This document shows positions 34,313-42,930 of a DNA stretch of 55,467 bases, piece after piece (position 1 is the first letter of the stretch; each line of letters starts with the position of its first letter). The position numbers and the translations under genes are program-made. The notes beneath the pieces were generated by a model that saw only the letters and a program-made list of their open reading frames with translations, ran no database searches and was not told the origin of the DNA. This DNA is from JAFGOG01 sp034429215 (GTDB lineage: Bacteria; Chloroflexota; Anaerolineae; JAAYZQ01), in NCBI GenBank assembly GCA_034429215.1, contig DAOUGI010000107.1, forward strand, positions 1-55,467. Reading direction: 5' to 3'.

Positions 34313-35476
34313 TCAGAATGCGACCTGTTTCCAGCGCCGCATCGCCTCGCGAATACGGTCGGTGGACATGCCCAGCGAGATGCGGACATAGCCTTCGCCC
34401 TGATCACCAAAGATCGTGCCGGGCGTGATGCTGATGCCCGCTTCATCCAAGAGCCGGGCGGTATACTGCCCAGAGGTCAGCCCTGCCGGCGTCTTGGCCC
34501 AGATGTATAGACTGGCGATCGGCCTGCCAGCCAGGATGCCCATCTCGTGCAAGGCAGCCAGGATGATATCACGTCGCTCGCGGTAGATCAGATTGCGCTC
34601 GTCAAGCCATGCCTGATCGCCGGTGAGCACCAGCACCGACGCATCCTGGATCGGCCGGAAGATGCCCGAATCGATATTTGTCTTGGTCTTGGCCAGGGCA
34701 TCGACTGCGGCAGCGTTGCCCACGGCCATACCAACCCGCCAACCGGCCATGTTGTAGGTCTTGGACAGTGAGTTGAACTCCAACGTTACGTCCATGGCCC
34801 CCGGCACCTGCAACAGACTGGGCGCCCGGTATCCGTCAAAAGTCACATCGCAGTAGGGGTTGTCGTGGCAGATCAGCAGATCGTAACGCCGGGCAAAGGC
34901 TACCGCTCGTTCAAAAAACTCGAGCGGCGCAGTTGCTCCGGTGGGGTTATTGGGGTAGTTCAGCCACATGATCGAGGCCGACCGGGCCACGCCGGCAGGA
35001 ATGGCATCCAGGTCAGGCAGGAATTCATCGTGCGCGTGGAGAGGGATTACCACCGGCACGCCGCCGGCCAGCAGCGTACCCATAGTGTAGGTCGGATAAC
35101 CAGGGTCTGGCACCAGGACTGCCTGGCCCGGATCGACGAAAGCCAGAGCCGCGTTAGCAATGCCTTCTTTGGAGCCGATCAAGGCAACTATCTGCTTTCC
35201 CGGGTCCAATTTGACACCAAACCGTCGCTCGTAATAGACGGCAACGGCCCGACGGAATTCTGGCGTGCCGTAATAGCCGGCGTAGCCGTGGTGGGATGGT
35301 TCCAGGGCCGAACGGTACATGGCTTCGATGACAAAGTCAGGGGGCGGGAGATCGGGGCTGCCGATGTCCAGCCGAATGATGTCCTTGCCTTGTCCTTTCA
35401 GCTCAAGCAGCCGGCGTTCAAAGCCGGCGAAAGGGTAAGGAGGGAGGTTCTTGACGCGATCGGCGATCTTGATCAT
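34313..35476 (-). CDS. Class I/II aminotransferase, LL-diaminopimelate aminotransferase-like
   Basis: 387 residues, PLP fold type I. The opening ADRVKNLPPYPFAGFERR, followed by DIGSPDLPPPDFV, resembles DapL-type enzymes. Other motifs are YPNNPTGATAP, HDNPYCDVTF, the PLP lysine in SLSKTYNMAGWRVG and the late Arg in YVRISLGMS. If it is DapL it would turn tetrahydrodipicolinate directly into LL-diaminopimelate for lysine and peptidoglycan; an alanine or aspartate aminotransferase role cannot be excluded. GGAG precedes the ATG. It sits between a histidine kinase and hflX in one leftward string. Confidence 0.85.
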   Translation of the reverse strand: MIKIADRVKNLPPYPFAGFERRLLELKGQGKDIIRLDIGSPDLPPPDFVIEAMYRSALEPSHHGYAGYYGTPEFRRAVAVYYERRFGVKLDPGKQIVALIGSKEGIANAALAFVDPGQAVLVPDPGYPTYTMGTLLAGGVPVVIPLHAHDEFLPDLDAIPAGVARSASIMWLNYPNNPTGATAPLEFFERAVAFARRYDLLICHDNPYCDVTFDGYRAPSLLQVPGAMDVTLEFNSLSKTYNMAGWRVGMAVGNAAAVDALAKTKTNIDSGIFRPIQDASVLVLTGDQAWLDERNLIYRERRDIILAALHEMGILAGRPIASLYIWAKTPAGLTSGQYTARLLDEAGISITPGTIFGDQGEGYVRISLGMSTDRIREAMRRWKQVAF

Positions 35477-35520
35477 TCAGACTTGGCTCCTGTTTCCGTA
35501 TTATGCTTCAGGGCAGGTTC

Positions 35521-37389
35521 TCATGCAGGCACCCGGCCCATATCGTGACTACTGTCGAAAGTCTGCCCCCGGGCAGCGCTCGCCTGGAACTCTCCCCAGG
35601 TTGGGCGGATCGGCAGCAAGACGTGAAAGTGGCTGCCCGGACATGTCTCGGGGTCATAGCCCTTACTTTCGACATAGATCCGCCCGCCGTGAGCATCAAC
35701 GATCCCTTTTGCAATTGTCAAGCCGAGCCCTGGGCCACCGCCCATGAACCGGGTCTTGCTCGTAGAATGAAGCTCGGGGCCTTCGGTACGGTAGAACTTG
35801 TCAAAGATGCGGTTCTGATCTTCGATGTCAATGCCCACGCCGCTGTCAGACACAATCACTTCGACGCCTGCCGGTTGCTCGCTAGTGACCATCAGCAGCC
35901 GGGCGGCGACGTCGATGCACCCGCCATCGGGCGTGTACTTGACCGCATTGCCGATCAAGTTAACAAAGACCTGGTGCAAGCGCAGGGCGTCGGCCTCAAT
36001 CGGCGGAATCCCGTCCAAGTCGTGCATCCGGATCACCTGTTTCCGTCCCTCGGCCGCAGGCACTAGATCCGCACAGGCCATCTCTACCACGTTCGACAAC
36101 AGAGTCGGCTCCAGGTTAAGGCTTAACACGTTGGTATCGATCAGCGCCACGTCGATGATGTCCTCGATGATAGCCCTCAGCCGGCCGGTCCCTTTGATGA
36201 TCCCCGATACTACCGAATCCAGGGCCTGGGCGTTCAGCTCCTGAATGCCACCTTCAGTCAGCATCTCAGCGTAGCCCTGGACCAAAGTCAGGGGCGTTTT
36301 GAGCTCGTGGGCAGCGATGGTAATAAAGTCTGACTTTTTCTTGTCCAGCTTGGCCAGCTCTTTGGTCCGATCCTCTACCCGCTGTTCCAGCTCCTGGTTA
36401 AGTCGAACCAAGCGTTCATAGAGGCGTGTATTTTGCAGAGCTACGGCTGCCTGGTCCGCAACCGACTGGACCGTCTCGATCACAGCCATCTCGAGCGGCT
36501 GATTGCGCGCCGGGCTATCGACTGTAATCACACCCAACGGTCTGTCTTCCCCTTCCAGTGGGACAACCAACAGAGCACGCTGAGGGAAGAGGGAAGCCAG
36601 GGCTTCGTCACTTATATCAGCGGCACGGAGAGCCTGGAGCTTACCTGTCTTGAAAGCGCGGGCCACCGCCGAACGCTCTTCGCTCACTGGCAGATAGGCA
36701 CGCTGCAACCGATCGCTGTCGATCCCGCGAGCAATGATCACCGACAGCTCATAGAGCTCTTCATCCGCCAGCCAGATCGCGCAGCGGTCGATCTGAGGCA
36801 TAGTAATGAGGTTCTCAGCCACCGCCGCCAGGATCTGCTTCAAATCGAGGGTCGAGCTAATGGCCCGAGAAATGTTGTACAGAATGCGAAGCCGGGATAG
36901 AGCCTTGTCCGTTTCCTCGGTGGAAATAGCCAAGCGGCGCATCATAAACTCGGCTTCTGCCACCCTGGCTGACAACTGATCGCGGCTGGCCCGCGTATGA
37001 GCCCCCATAAGCAGGCGAAGGCATTGGTCGAACATACTGTCCAGAACGCGCATCTGACCCTCTGTCTCCTCGGCTGTAGAAGACTGAGCCAGCTCGACCC
37101 AAAGCAATTCCTTCAAGAGGGCAAAGATATCCAGCGTGTCGTCAAGTTGGTACTCGTCCTGCACCCGGCTGATAGCGATGCGGTCTGTCACCGGAAGCAG
37201 CCGACCAGGATCGTCCTCTTGCACTGCTACGGTGAAGGCATGGTAAAAGTCGGAGAAGAACTGCCTCTCCAGCTCCTTCGTCGTCAGCTCACGGTCCCGA
37301 TCGCCCCCCCGTGACCGTACCAGCTTGATCCAGGCAGGGACCACAATTCGTTCGTTCTGGCGCAACCAGGCTGCAGCTTTGTCTCTCAT
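35521..37389 (-). CDS. Cytoplasmic GAF-domain sensor histidine kinase
   Basis: 622 residues with no membrane helix. There is a helical N-terminal domain (~1-150) resembling RsbR/RsbU-type sensory domains, then a GAF domain (~175-325), a coiled coil (LNQELEQRVEDRTKELAKL), HisKA with the phosphorylated His in AAHELKTPL, and HATPase_c with the N-box NLIGNAVKYT and G-boxes SDSGVGI and GGGPGLGL. It probably signals to the response regulator at 38253-38642. Its ATG overlaps the stop of the M28 peptidase gene (ATGA), so translation is coupled. Confidence 0.92.
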   Translation of the reverse strand: MRDKAAAWLRQNERIVVPAWIKLVRSRGGDRDRELTTKELERQFFSDFYHAFTVAVQEDDPGRLLPVTDRIAISRVQDEYQLDDTLDIFALLKELLWVELAQSSTAEETEGQMRVLDSMFDQCLRLLMGAHTRASRDQLSARVAEAEFMMRRLAISTEETDKALSRLRILYNISRAISSTLDLKQILAAVAENLITMPQIDRCAIWLADEELYELSVIIARGIDSDRLQRAYLPVSEERSAVARAFKTGKLQALRAADISDEALASLFPQRALLVVPLEGEDRPLGVITVDSPARNQPLEMAVIETVQSVADQAAVALQNTRLYERLVRLNQELEQRVEDRTKELAKLDKKKSDFITIAAHELKTPLTLVQGYAEMLTEGGIQELNAQALDSVVSGIIKGTGRLRAIIEDIIDVALIDTNVLSLNLEPTLLSNVVEMACADLVPAAEGRKQVIRMHDLDGIPPIEADALRLHQVFVNLIGNAVKYTPDGGCIDVAARLLMVTSEQPAGVEVIVSDSGVGIDIEDQNRIFDKFYRTEGPELHSTSKTRFMGGGPGLGLTIAKGIVDAHGGRIYVESKGYDPETCPGSHFHVLLPIRPTWGEFQASAARGQTFDSSHDMGRVPA

Positions 37390-38234
37390 CTCTCCAAGTA
37401 CACCTCCATCACCCGACCGATGCGCTCCAGGCTCTCGGCGCTAATTTGCTCCAGAGTGTCGGCGGTGGTGTGCCAGGCTGGATAGTCAAAATCGATCACG
37501 TCCACCGCCGGCAGGCCCAGCGCAGCGAACGGCACATGATCGTCGGTGATGGCCCACTTGGCCTGCGGGATAAAGTGATCCTGATATCCCAGGTCAGCGG
37601 CGATATCCCACAACTCGGCAAGGAGATCGGAATCGGAATTGCGCTCATAATAGAAGCGCTGATCCTGGTCACCCACCATGTCCAGGACGATCACGGCCTC
37701 AGGCGTAACAGTCAGGTTCTTGGCCATGTAGGACGCCCCAACCGAAAAGGGCCAGCCATCCAGATTGCCACGGTCTTCTGCGTCAAAAAAGGTGAGCCAA
37801 ACCTCATTGTCCAACGCCGACTTGTCCAGCACACGCCCCAGCTCGAGCAGGACGGCCACACCGCTGGCGCCGTCATTTGCTCCCAGGATCGACTGGTCAG
37901 GGTTGACCGGGTCGAGGTCTGCGTGAGGGCGCGTGTCGTAATGCGCTCCAACGATGATCACCGGTCCTGTGCCGGCTCGCCCGACAATGTTACGCAGCCT
38001 GACCCCCTGAAGCTCTGTAACCTGCTCCTCGATCTCCCATCCCATCTCCTTGAGCTGCTCGATGATATAGTCACCGGTCGCCCAACCGGCCTCCGAGCCG
38101 GTCGGGCGCGGGCCAAGGGCCGTTTGGGCCGCAGCCTGCTGGTACGCCTCCTCGCCATTGAAGGTAAGCGGCGTACCGCCGCAGCTCACCAGCAGGGCAA
38201 GGGTCAGCAGGAGAAATACCAGTCTGTTTCTCAC
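37386..38234 (-). CDS. M28-family zinc aminopeptidase, lipoprotein
   Basis: 282 residues. The signal sequence ends in a lipobox (LALLVSCGG, Cys at ~19), so the enzyme is lipid-anchored outside the membrane. The co-catalytic zinc motifs are IVGAHYDTRPHAD (H, D), GANDGASGVAVLLELG (D), FFDAEDRG (E-D), LDMVGD and a late H in WHTTAD. The family includes aminopeptidases and glutaminyl cyclases. GTG start at 38234 with GGAG 5 nt upstream. It is placed between a response regulator and a histidine kinase, overlapping the latter, an uncommon arrangement that hints at a signalling role. Confidence 0.85.
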   Translation of the reverse strand: MRNRLVFLLLTLALLVSCGGTPLTFNGEEAYQQAAAQTALGPRPTGSEAGWATGDYIIEQLKEMGWEIEEQVTELQGVRLRNIVGRAGTGPVIIVGAHYDTRPHADLDPVNPDQSILGANDGASGVAVLLELGRVLDKSALDNEVWLTFFDAEDRGNLDGWPFSVGASYMAKNLTVTPEAVIVLDMVGDQDQRFYYERNSDSDLLAELWDIAADLGYQDHFIPQAKWAITDDHVPFAALGLPAVDVIDFDYPAWHTTADTLEQISAESLERIGRVMEVYLER

Positions 38235-38252
38235 ATGGGCTCCGCGTCGGAT

Positions 38253-38642
38253 TTAGGCAGAAGCCGGCGGCGAGGGGAGCAACCGCTCGACACTGGCAAC
38301 CAATTCCTTCGGGCCGAACGGCTTGGTGATATAGTCGTCCACGCCGGCAATTTGCAGTCCCAATACCTTGTCGATCCCCTGTGCTTTGGCAGTCACTACC
38401 ACCACCGGGATCTTTTTCAGATCATCGCTGGCCTTGAGGGCGCGCCACACCTCCCAGCCGTCCAGGTCAGGCATCATCAAATCGAGCAGTATCAGGTCAG
38501 GAGGATCGCGCCGCACGGCTTCCAGTCCTTCTTTACCCCCAACAGCTCCCTCGACCTCGAAACCTCGCCGTTCCAGGATCAGCCGCATCAGATCGATCAT
38601 CTCGGGATGATCTTCAATACACAGGATCCTTCGCTTGGTCAC
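38253..38642 (-). CDS. Single-domain response regulator (CheY-like)
   Basis: 129 residues and only a receiver domain: acidic pair in CIEDHPE, phospho-acceptor Asp in LILLDLMMPDLDG, Thr in VVVVTAKA and Lys in YITKPFG. There is no output domain, so it probably acts by protein contact. The start is the GTG at 38642 because AGGAGG lies 6 nt before it; the frame is open 18 nt further. It is the first gene of the operon with the M28 lipoprotein and the histidine kinase. Confidence 0.9.
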   Translation of the reverse strand: MTKRRILCIEDHPEMIDLMRLILERRGFEVEGAVGGKEGLEAVRRDPPDLILLDLMMPDLDGWEVWRALKASDDLKKIPVVVVTAKAQGIDKVLGLQIAGVDDYITKPFGPKELVASVERLLPSPPASA

Positions 38643-38690
38643 ACATCTCCTCCTGGCCACAGCGTTCGACCGTAGCCTCGATCCAAACTC

Positions 38691-39779
38691 CTAATACTCG
38701 CGGGCTGCCTCTTCGCCCCGCAACACACGGAGGGCGCCCTGGGCCAGGGCCAACATCTCATCCTCTCCCGGATAAACGAGGATGGGAGCAATCCAGCCCA
38801 CCCGCTCCCGGATCCAACTCAACAGCATCTCCGAGTGGGCCACGCCGCCGGTGATGACAATGGCATCCACTTGCCCCTTGAGAACCGTGACCATGGCTCC
38901 GATCTCTTTGGCGATTTGGTAAGCCATCGCCTCGTAAATCAGGCGAGCGTGGTCATCGCCAGCGCCGATCCGCTGTTCAACCTCAACGGCATTGTTGGTG
39001 CCCAGATGGGCGACCAGCCCGCCCTTGCCAGCCAGTTTCTTGAACATCTCACCGTAAGTAAGCTTCAAGTCTTCGTACGGACGCACGCCGAAGCACATCC
39101 GCACCACATCACCCACCGGCAGTCCGCCGGACCGCTCAGGGGCAAACGGGCCGCCGCCGTCCAACGCCTGGTTGACATCCACCATCCGCCCTTTGCGGTG
39201 GGCTGTTACCGAAATCCCGCCACCAAGGTGAACGATGACCATGTTGAGCTCGGAATAAGGCCGCCCCAGGTCTTGGACCGCCCGCCGTGCAGCCGATTTG
39301 AGATTCAGAGCATGAGACAGACTCTTGCGCTCGATTTCAGGCAAGCCTGAGATGCGCGCCAGGTCATCGAACTCGTCCACGGCCACCGGGTCAACGATAA
39401 AGGCCTGCAGGCCCACCCGATCGGCGATGTCGCGGGCCATCAGCCCGCCAAGGTTCGAGGCATGCTCGCGCTCCTTGTTCCGGTTGTGCAGCTCGGCAAC
39501 CATCTTGTCGTTGACCTCGTAGGTGCCGCTGGGGATGGGGCGCAGTGTCCCGCCCCGACCGACAACTGCCGACAGGAAATCGAGGGGAATCTGCTTTCCT
39601 GCCAGAAAATCAAGCACGGACTTGAGCCGAAAGTCATACTGATCGAGAATGTGGGGAAAGGCGGCAATCTCCTGGCTAGAGTGCCTCAGCGTCTCGATGA
39701 ACAGCGGCTGTTCATCGTCGTAGACGCCGATCTTGGTCGAGGTCGAGCCAGGGTTGATGACCAACAAGTGGCGTGTCAT
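38691..39779 (-). CDS. buk: Butyrate kinase
   Basis: 362 residues in the acetokinase/ASKHA superfamily. It opens with VINPGSTSTKIGVY and shows VVGRGG, the SHALN segment, VHLGGGISV, VDVNQALDGGGPFAPERSG and ITGGVAHSE, which distinguish butyrate kinases from acetate kinases. It interconverts butyryl phosphate and ADP with butyrate and ATP, a fermentation or branched-chain acid step. No phosphotransbutyrylase (ptb) lies in the window. The gene has its own promoter inside the end of the upstream HD gene. Confidence 0.93.
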   Translation of the reverse strand: MTRHLLVINPGSTSTKIGVYDDEQPLFIETLRHSSQEIAAFPHILDQYDFRLKSVLDFLAGKQIPLDFLSAVVGRGGTLRPIPSGTYEVNDKMVAELHNRNKEREHASNLGGLMARDIADRVGLQAFIVDPVAVDEFDDLARISGLPEIERKSLSHALNLKSAARRAVQDLGRPYSELNMVIVHLGGGISVTAHRKGRMVDVNQALDGGGPFAPERSGGLPVGDVVRMCFGVRPYEDLKLTYGEMFKKLAGKGGLVAHLGTNNAVEVEQRIGAGDDHARLIYEAMAYQIAKEIGAMVTVLKGQVDAIVITGGVAHSEMLLSWIRERVGWIAPILVYPGEDEMLALAQGALRVLRGEEAAREY

Positions 39780-39822
39780 ATGGTCTCTGCTCCGCGACTA
39801 TCAGCGATTTTCATACTACTAG

Positions 39823-39851
39823 ATTATACCGCAAAAGCTAAACTGGCTCAA
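39823..39851 (-). promoter_or_regulatory. Promoter of buk
   Basis: On the minus strand TTGAGC (39846-39851) and TATAAT (39823-39828) are 17 bp apart. The -35 lies within the last codons of the HD gene. The leader is about 37 nt. Confidence 0.65.
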
Positions 39852-40431
39852 ATCTACTCCTTACCTCCACCCGCAAGCCGAACAGATCTCCCAGCCAGCG
39901 CCCCTTTTTCTCCCCGGCCTCGATCTCGGTCTCACAGCCGGAGGGGCAGTCGGCCAAGACGATCAACCGGGCTCCATCCAGCCAGATCTCCAGACCCTGC
40001 ACCGCGTCTGTGTGCGTGCGGTCCAGGCCATCTGCCAGACGCAAGATAGCCCCCAGCTTGGCGACGACCTCCCGATCTTCTGGGCCAAGCGCGGCAAAGC
40101 CCTTGTGCTCCAGTTTTGGCTGCGCCCCGCGATGATAACGGGCGATGTTAGCAACGATCCGCTTTTCTCGCTCCGCCAGGCCGGGCAAGTCAGCCTTTAT
40201 GATCAGTTTGTAGGAGGTTTTGTGATGGGCTTCGTAGCCGTTGATATAGCCGATATCGTGCAACAGGGCAGCACAGTAGAGCAGATCGCGATACTCGTCG
40301 TCCAACCGGTGCAGATCGGCGGTCAGGTCAAAAAGCCGGACCGCCAGCCGGGCATCCTGCCGGGAATGCCCTTCCTCGAAATTGTAGCTGCGCCCCAGAG
40401 CAATGCAGGCCGCAAAAGTGTCTTCCATCAT
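39838..40431 (-). CDS. HD-domain protein resembling the C-terminal domain of Ppx/GppA
   Basis: 197 residues. The HD metal motif is visible (CAALLHDIGY, with HSRQ upstream and YHRG downstream), as is LRLADGLDRTHTDAVQGLEI, which is typical of the third domain of exopolyphosphatase/pppGpp hydrolases. The N-terminal ASKHA domains of Ppx are absent. It is therefore a stand-alone HD phosphohydrolase whose substrate (nucleotide or polyphosphate) is unknown. It is divergent from ubiA. Confidence 0.85.
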   Translation of the reverse strand: MMEDTFAACIALGRSYNFEEGHSRQDARLAVRLFDLTADLHRLDDEYRDLLYCAALLHDIGYINGYEAHHKTSYKLIIKADLPGLAEREKRIVANIARYHRGAQPKLEHKGFAALGPEDREVVAKLGAILRLADGLDRTHTDAVQGLEIWLDGARLIVLADCPSGCETEIEAGEKKGRWLGDLFGLRVEVRSRFEPV

Positions 40432-40523
40432 GCCCTATCTCGCGTTGCGTCACACACTGCGCACTATTGTACCTGTTGTTCAGCTATCTGTCAACAACTA
40501 CCTTTCCGCCAAGATGACAAAAC

Positions 40524-40552
40524 TTGTCCGCTCTCCCTTTCTGTGGTATAGT
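40524..40552 (+). promoter_or_regulatory. Promoter of the UbiA-type gene
   Basis: TTGTCC (40524-40529) and TATAGT (40547-40552) are 17 bp apart. The predicted start near 40559 is about 95 nt before the start codon. Confidence 0.65.
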
Positions 40553-40590
40553 CTGCCCGCCAATCTGAGCTGTCTATAACAGCGTCCGGC

Positions 40591-40610
40591 CCTCAGGCTG
40601 CAGCCTGAGG
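40591..40610 (+). promoter_or_regulatory. Perfect 20-bp palindrome in the ubiA leader
   Basis: CCTCAGGCTG followed directly by its complement, then TCGTGTTTT. As RNA it would be a strong hairpin with a U-rich tail, so an attenuator is possible; as DNA it could be a dimer operator. Confidence 0.5.
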
Positions 40611-40654
40611 TCGTGTTTTGTGGAAAACCACGGAAAGCAAGCAAGGAGACGATG

Positions 40655-41551
40655 ATGAATTCGCCAAAGCAACTTCTGGGACCTATGCGTGTCGCCTTTC
40701 TAGTGCTCCCGCCTGTCTGTGTCTTGTTAGGGGTAGGAACAGCAGCCTGGACCGATGGACCGATCAACGCCCTCCACGCAGTGCTGATCTTCATTGGGGC
40801 GTTGGCCGCTCACATAAGCGTCAATGCCATCAACGAATATTTTGACTTTAAGAGCGGATTGGACCTGCGGACAATACGAACGCCGTTCAGCGGCGGCAGC
40901 GGCACATTGCCAGCCAACCCGACCATGGCCCGTCCTGCGCTGAACACCGGATTGATTGCCCTGGCCATCACCGGCCTGATCGGCCTGTATTTTTCATTCG
41001 TCCGGGGGTGGGCTCTGTTACCCCTAGGCCTCCTCGGGCTGGTCGTTATTGTGGCCTATACTCCCTACTTCACTCGCTATCCCCTGCTGTGCCTGGTCGC
41101 TCCCGGCCTGGGGTTTGGACCGCTCATGGTTATGGGCACCGATTTTGCCCTCACCGGCAGCTACTCGTGGACGGCGTTTTTTGCCTCGCTCGTCCCCTTT
41201 TTCCTGGTCAGCGACCTGCTACTACTGAACCAGTTTCCGGACGTTGAGGCCGATCGCGCCGCCGGACGAAGGCATCTTCTAATTGTCGCCGGCAAAAAAA
41301 AGAGCAGCGTGGTATATGTTGCTTTTCTCTTCCTGGCCTTCCTGTCCATCGTCGTCGGCGTGGGACTGGGCTTCTTGCCCACACTGGGGCTCTTGGGGCT
41401 TTTGCCCCTCGTCATTGCCGTGCCCACTGCAGTCGGCGTACTCCGCTATGCCGAGAAGATGGAAAAGCTAATGCCCTACCTGGGCATGAACGTCTTGCTC
41501 CAGGTCGTAACGCCTCTCCTGCTGGCCATCGGCTTGCTCATCGCGCCGTAG
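40655..41551 (+). CDS. UbiA-family prenyltransferase
   Basis: 298 residues with about eight or nine membrane helices. The two Asp-rich prenyl-diphosphate motifs are present: NAINEYFDFKSGLD in the first half and NQFPDVEADRAAGRRHL in the second. The family attaches isoprenoid chains to aromatic acceptors. The sequence resembles 1,4-dihydroxy-2-naphthoate polyprenyltransferases (MenA), but no other menaquinone gene lies in the window, so I leave the symbol blank. The ATG at 40655 (with another ATG at 40652) follows AAGGAGA. Confidence 0.85.
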   Translation: MNSPKQLLGPMRVAFLVLPPVCVLLGVGTAAWTDGPINALHAVLIFIGALAAHISVNAINEYFDFKSGLDLRTIRTPFSGGSGTLPANPTMARPALNTGLIALAITGLIGLYFSFVRGWALLPLGLLGLVVIVAYTPYFTRYPLLCLVAPGLGFGPLMVMGTDFALTGSYSWTAFFASLVPFFLVSDLLLLNQFPDVEADRAAGRRHLLIVAGKKKSSVVYVAFLFLAFLSIVVGVGLGFLPTLGLLGLLPLVIAVPTAVGVLRYAEKMEKLMPYLGMNVLLQVVTPLLLAIGLLIAP

Positions 41552-41569
41552 AGATTTGAGTTCGTAGAT

Positions 41570-41598
41570 TTGACAAGAGCTTGAGTCTGTGCTATTCT
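41570..41598 (+). promoter_or_regulatory. Promoter of the cold-shock gene
   Basis: TTGACA (41570-41575) and TATTCT (41593-41598) are 17 bp apart. The leader is about 80 nt, as is common for cold-shock mRNAs. Confidence 0.8.
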
Positions 41599-41685
41599 CA
41601 GCGCCGACCTGGCGCCGCCAGGGCTGTCGGCTGCCTGGCGTCGCAGGATCAAAAGAAAGATCATGATGTAAAGGAGGATCTGTCG

Positions 41686-41901
41686 ATGGATGGCGAAGCC
41701 ACCGGAACCGTCAAGTGGTTCAGCAGGATGAAAGGTTGGGGTTTCATCCAGCCTGACGATGGGGAAAGGGACGTTTTTGTCCACTATTCCGACATCGAGG
41801 GCGACGGTTTCAAGAACCTGGAAAAGGGAGCGCGGGTCCATTTCCGCATTGAGGACACACCCAAGGGTCCTAAAGCGGTAGCTGTGGCCGAAGTGGAATA
41901 G
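41686..41901 (+). CDS. Cold-shock-domain protein
   Basis: 71 residues and a single OB-fold cold-shock domain: GTVKWFSRMKGWGFIQ (RNP1 is KGWGFI) and VFVHYSDI (RNP2), ending with GPKAVAVAEVE. It binds single-stranded RNA or DNA and acts as an RNA chaperone. The ATG at 41686 is 8 nt after AAGGAGG; the longer open frame upstream is leader. It has its own promoter and a strong terminator. Confidence 0.95.
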   Translation: MDGEATGTVKWFSRMKGWGFIQPDDGERDVFVHYSDIEGDGFKNLEKGARVHFRIEDTPKGPKAVAVAEVE

Positions 41902-41919
41902 ATCGACCACAACACTTCC

Positions 41920-41951
41920 AGCCCTGGTGGCCTAGCCGCCAGGGCTTTTTT
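41920..41951 (+). terminator. Intrinsic terminator after the cold-shock gene
   Basis: AGCCCTGGTGGC pairs with GCCGCCAGGGCT (one G-U pair), followed by six T's. The PfkB gene converges 20 bp further on. Confidence 0.92.
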
Positions 41952-41971
41952 GTTTATTTTGCAGAAAGAGA

Positions 41972-42922
41972 TCAGCTCTTTTTAGCCGATTCGATAAAGG
42001 CCAACGTCTCGGGCAGGGAGGACACGTTACCCGTGGCGCCAATCCCCGTAACGCACAGCGCGCCAAGCGCATTCGCCAAGCGTGCGGTCTGCTGCAGGGA
42101 ACAGCCCAACCACACGCCGGCGATAAAACCGGCGGCAAACGCGTCACCGGCGCCGGTGGCATCTATGACGTCGACGGCGAATGCCGGCGTGGAGAAAGTC
42201 TCGCCGTCATTCGTCATCACCAGACAGCCCGCCGCGCCCATTTTTAGAGCCACAGTCTGCACGCCGCGATCCAACAGGGACCGAGCCACGTCATGTGGTC
42301 GCTCCAGGCCGGTCAAAGCCTGCGCTTCTGCCAGGCTGGGCACGAAATAGTCAACGTGCGGCAGGCACGACGCCAAGAGCTGCATCCAACGGCCGGTATC
42401 GTCCCAGACCGTATCCAGGAAGGTGATCACGCCGGCCGACTTGCCCTGCTGCAAGAGCAGGGCGGTTGGCTCACCATCCAAGCCGGGCAAGACGAGCGAT
42501 CCGCCCAGATGCAGGATCGACGCCGATCTGATCGCGGCCAGATCGATGTCTTCCAACCGCAAGCATGCGTTGGCACCGATATAGTGCACAAAACGGCGCT
42601 CGCCGTCCAGATCCACCATGACCATCGTGGCCGAGGTGCCGATCTCTGGATCGCGCGACACGCCGCAGGTGCCGATACCCTGTTGCTTCAGTTGACGTAC
42701 TAGGAAATCTCCAAATGGATCGAGCCCGACCCTGCCGATCACTTCCACGGGCAAGCCCAGACGGGCCAGAGCTATGGCGGCGTTGGCCGCGCAGCCGCCA
42801 ATATGCAATCCCATCTCATCGACAAGCACCAACCGGCCTGGGTCAGGCATGGTCCACACCGGACGCCCGACAACGTCGGCAACCAGGATGCCCACGCAAA
42901 CGATCGGTTTTCCCATGGTCAT
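41972..42922 (-). CDS. PfkB-family carbohydrate kinase
   Basis: 316 residues, ribokinase-like. The N-terminal GGCAANAAIALARLG and the C-terminal signature DATGAGDAFAAGFIAG with the catalytic Asp are clear. It phosphorylates a sugar or nucleoside. It is the last gene of the leftward xyl-type operon, 8 bp after xylulokinase, so a pentose or a second sugar of the same uptake route is the likely substrate; the sequence does not show which. Confidence 0.9.
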   Translation of the reverse strand: MTMGKPIVCVGILVADVVGRPVWTMPDPGRLVLVDEMGLHIGGCAANAAIALARLGLPVEVIGRVGLDPFGDFLVRQLKQQGIGTCGVSRDPEIGTSATMVMVDLDGERRFVHYIGANACLRLEDIDLAAIRSASILHLGGSLVLPGLDGEPTALLLQQGKSAGVITFLDTVWDDTGRWMQLLASCLPHVDYFVPSLAEAQALTGLERPHDVARSLLDRGVQTVALKMGAAGCLVMTNDGETFSTPAFAVDVIDATGAGDAFAAGFIAGVWLGCSLQQTARLANALGALCVTGIGATGNVSSLPETLAFIESAKKS

Positions 42923-42930
42923 GGCACACC

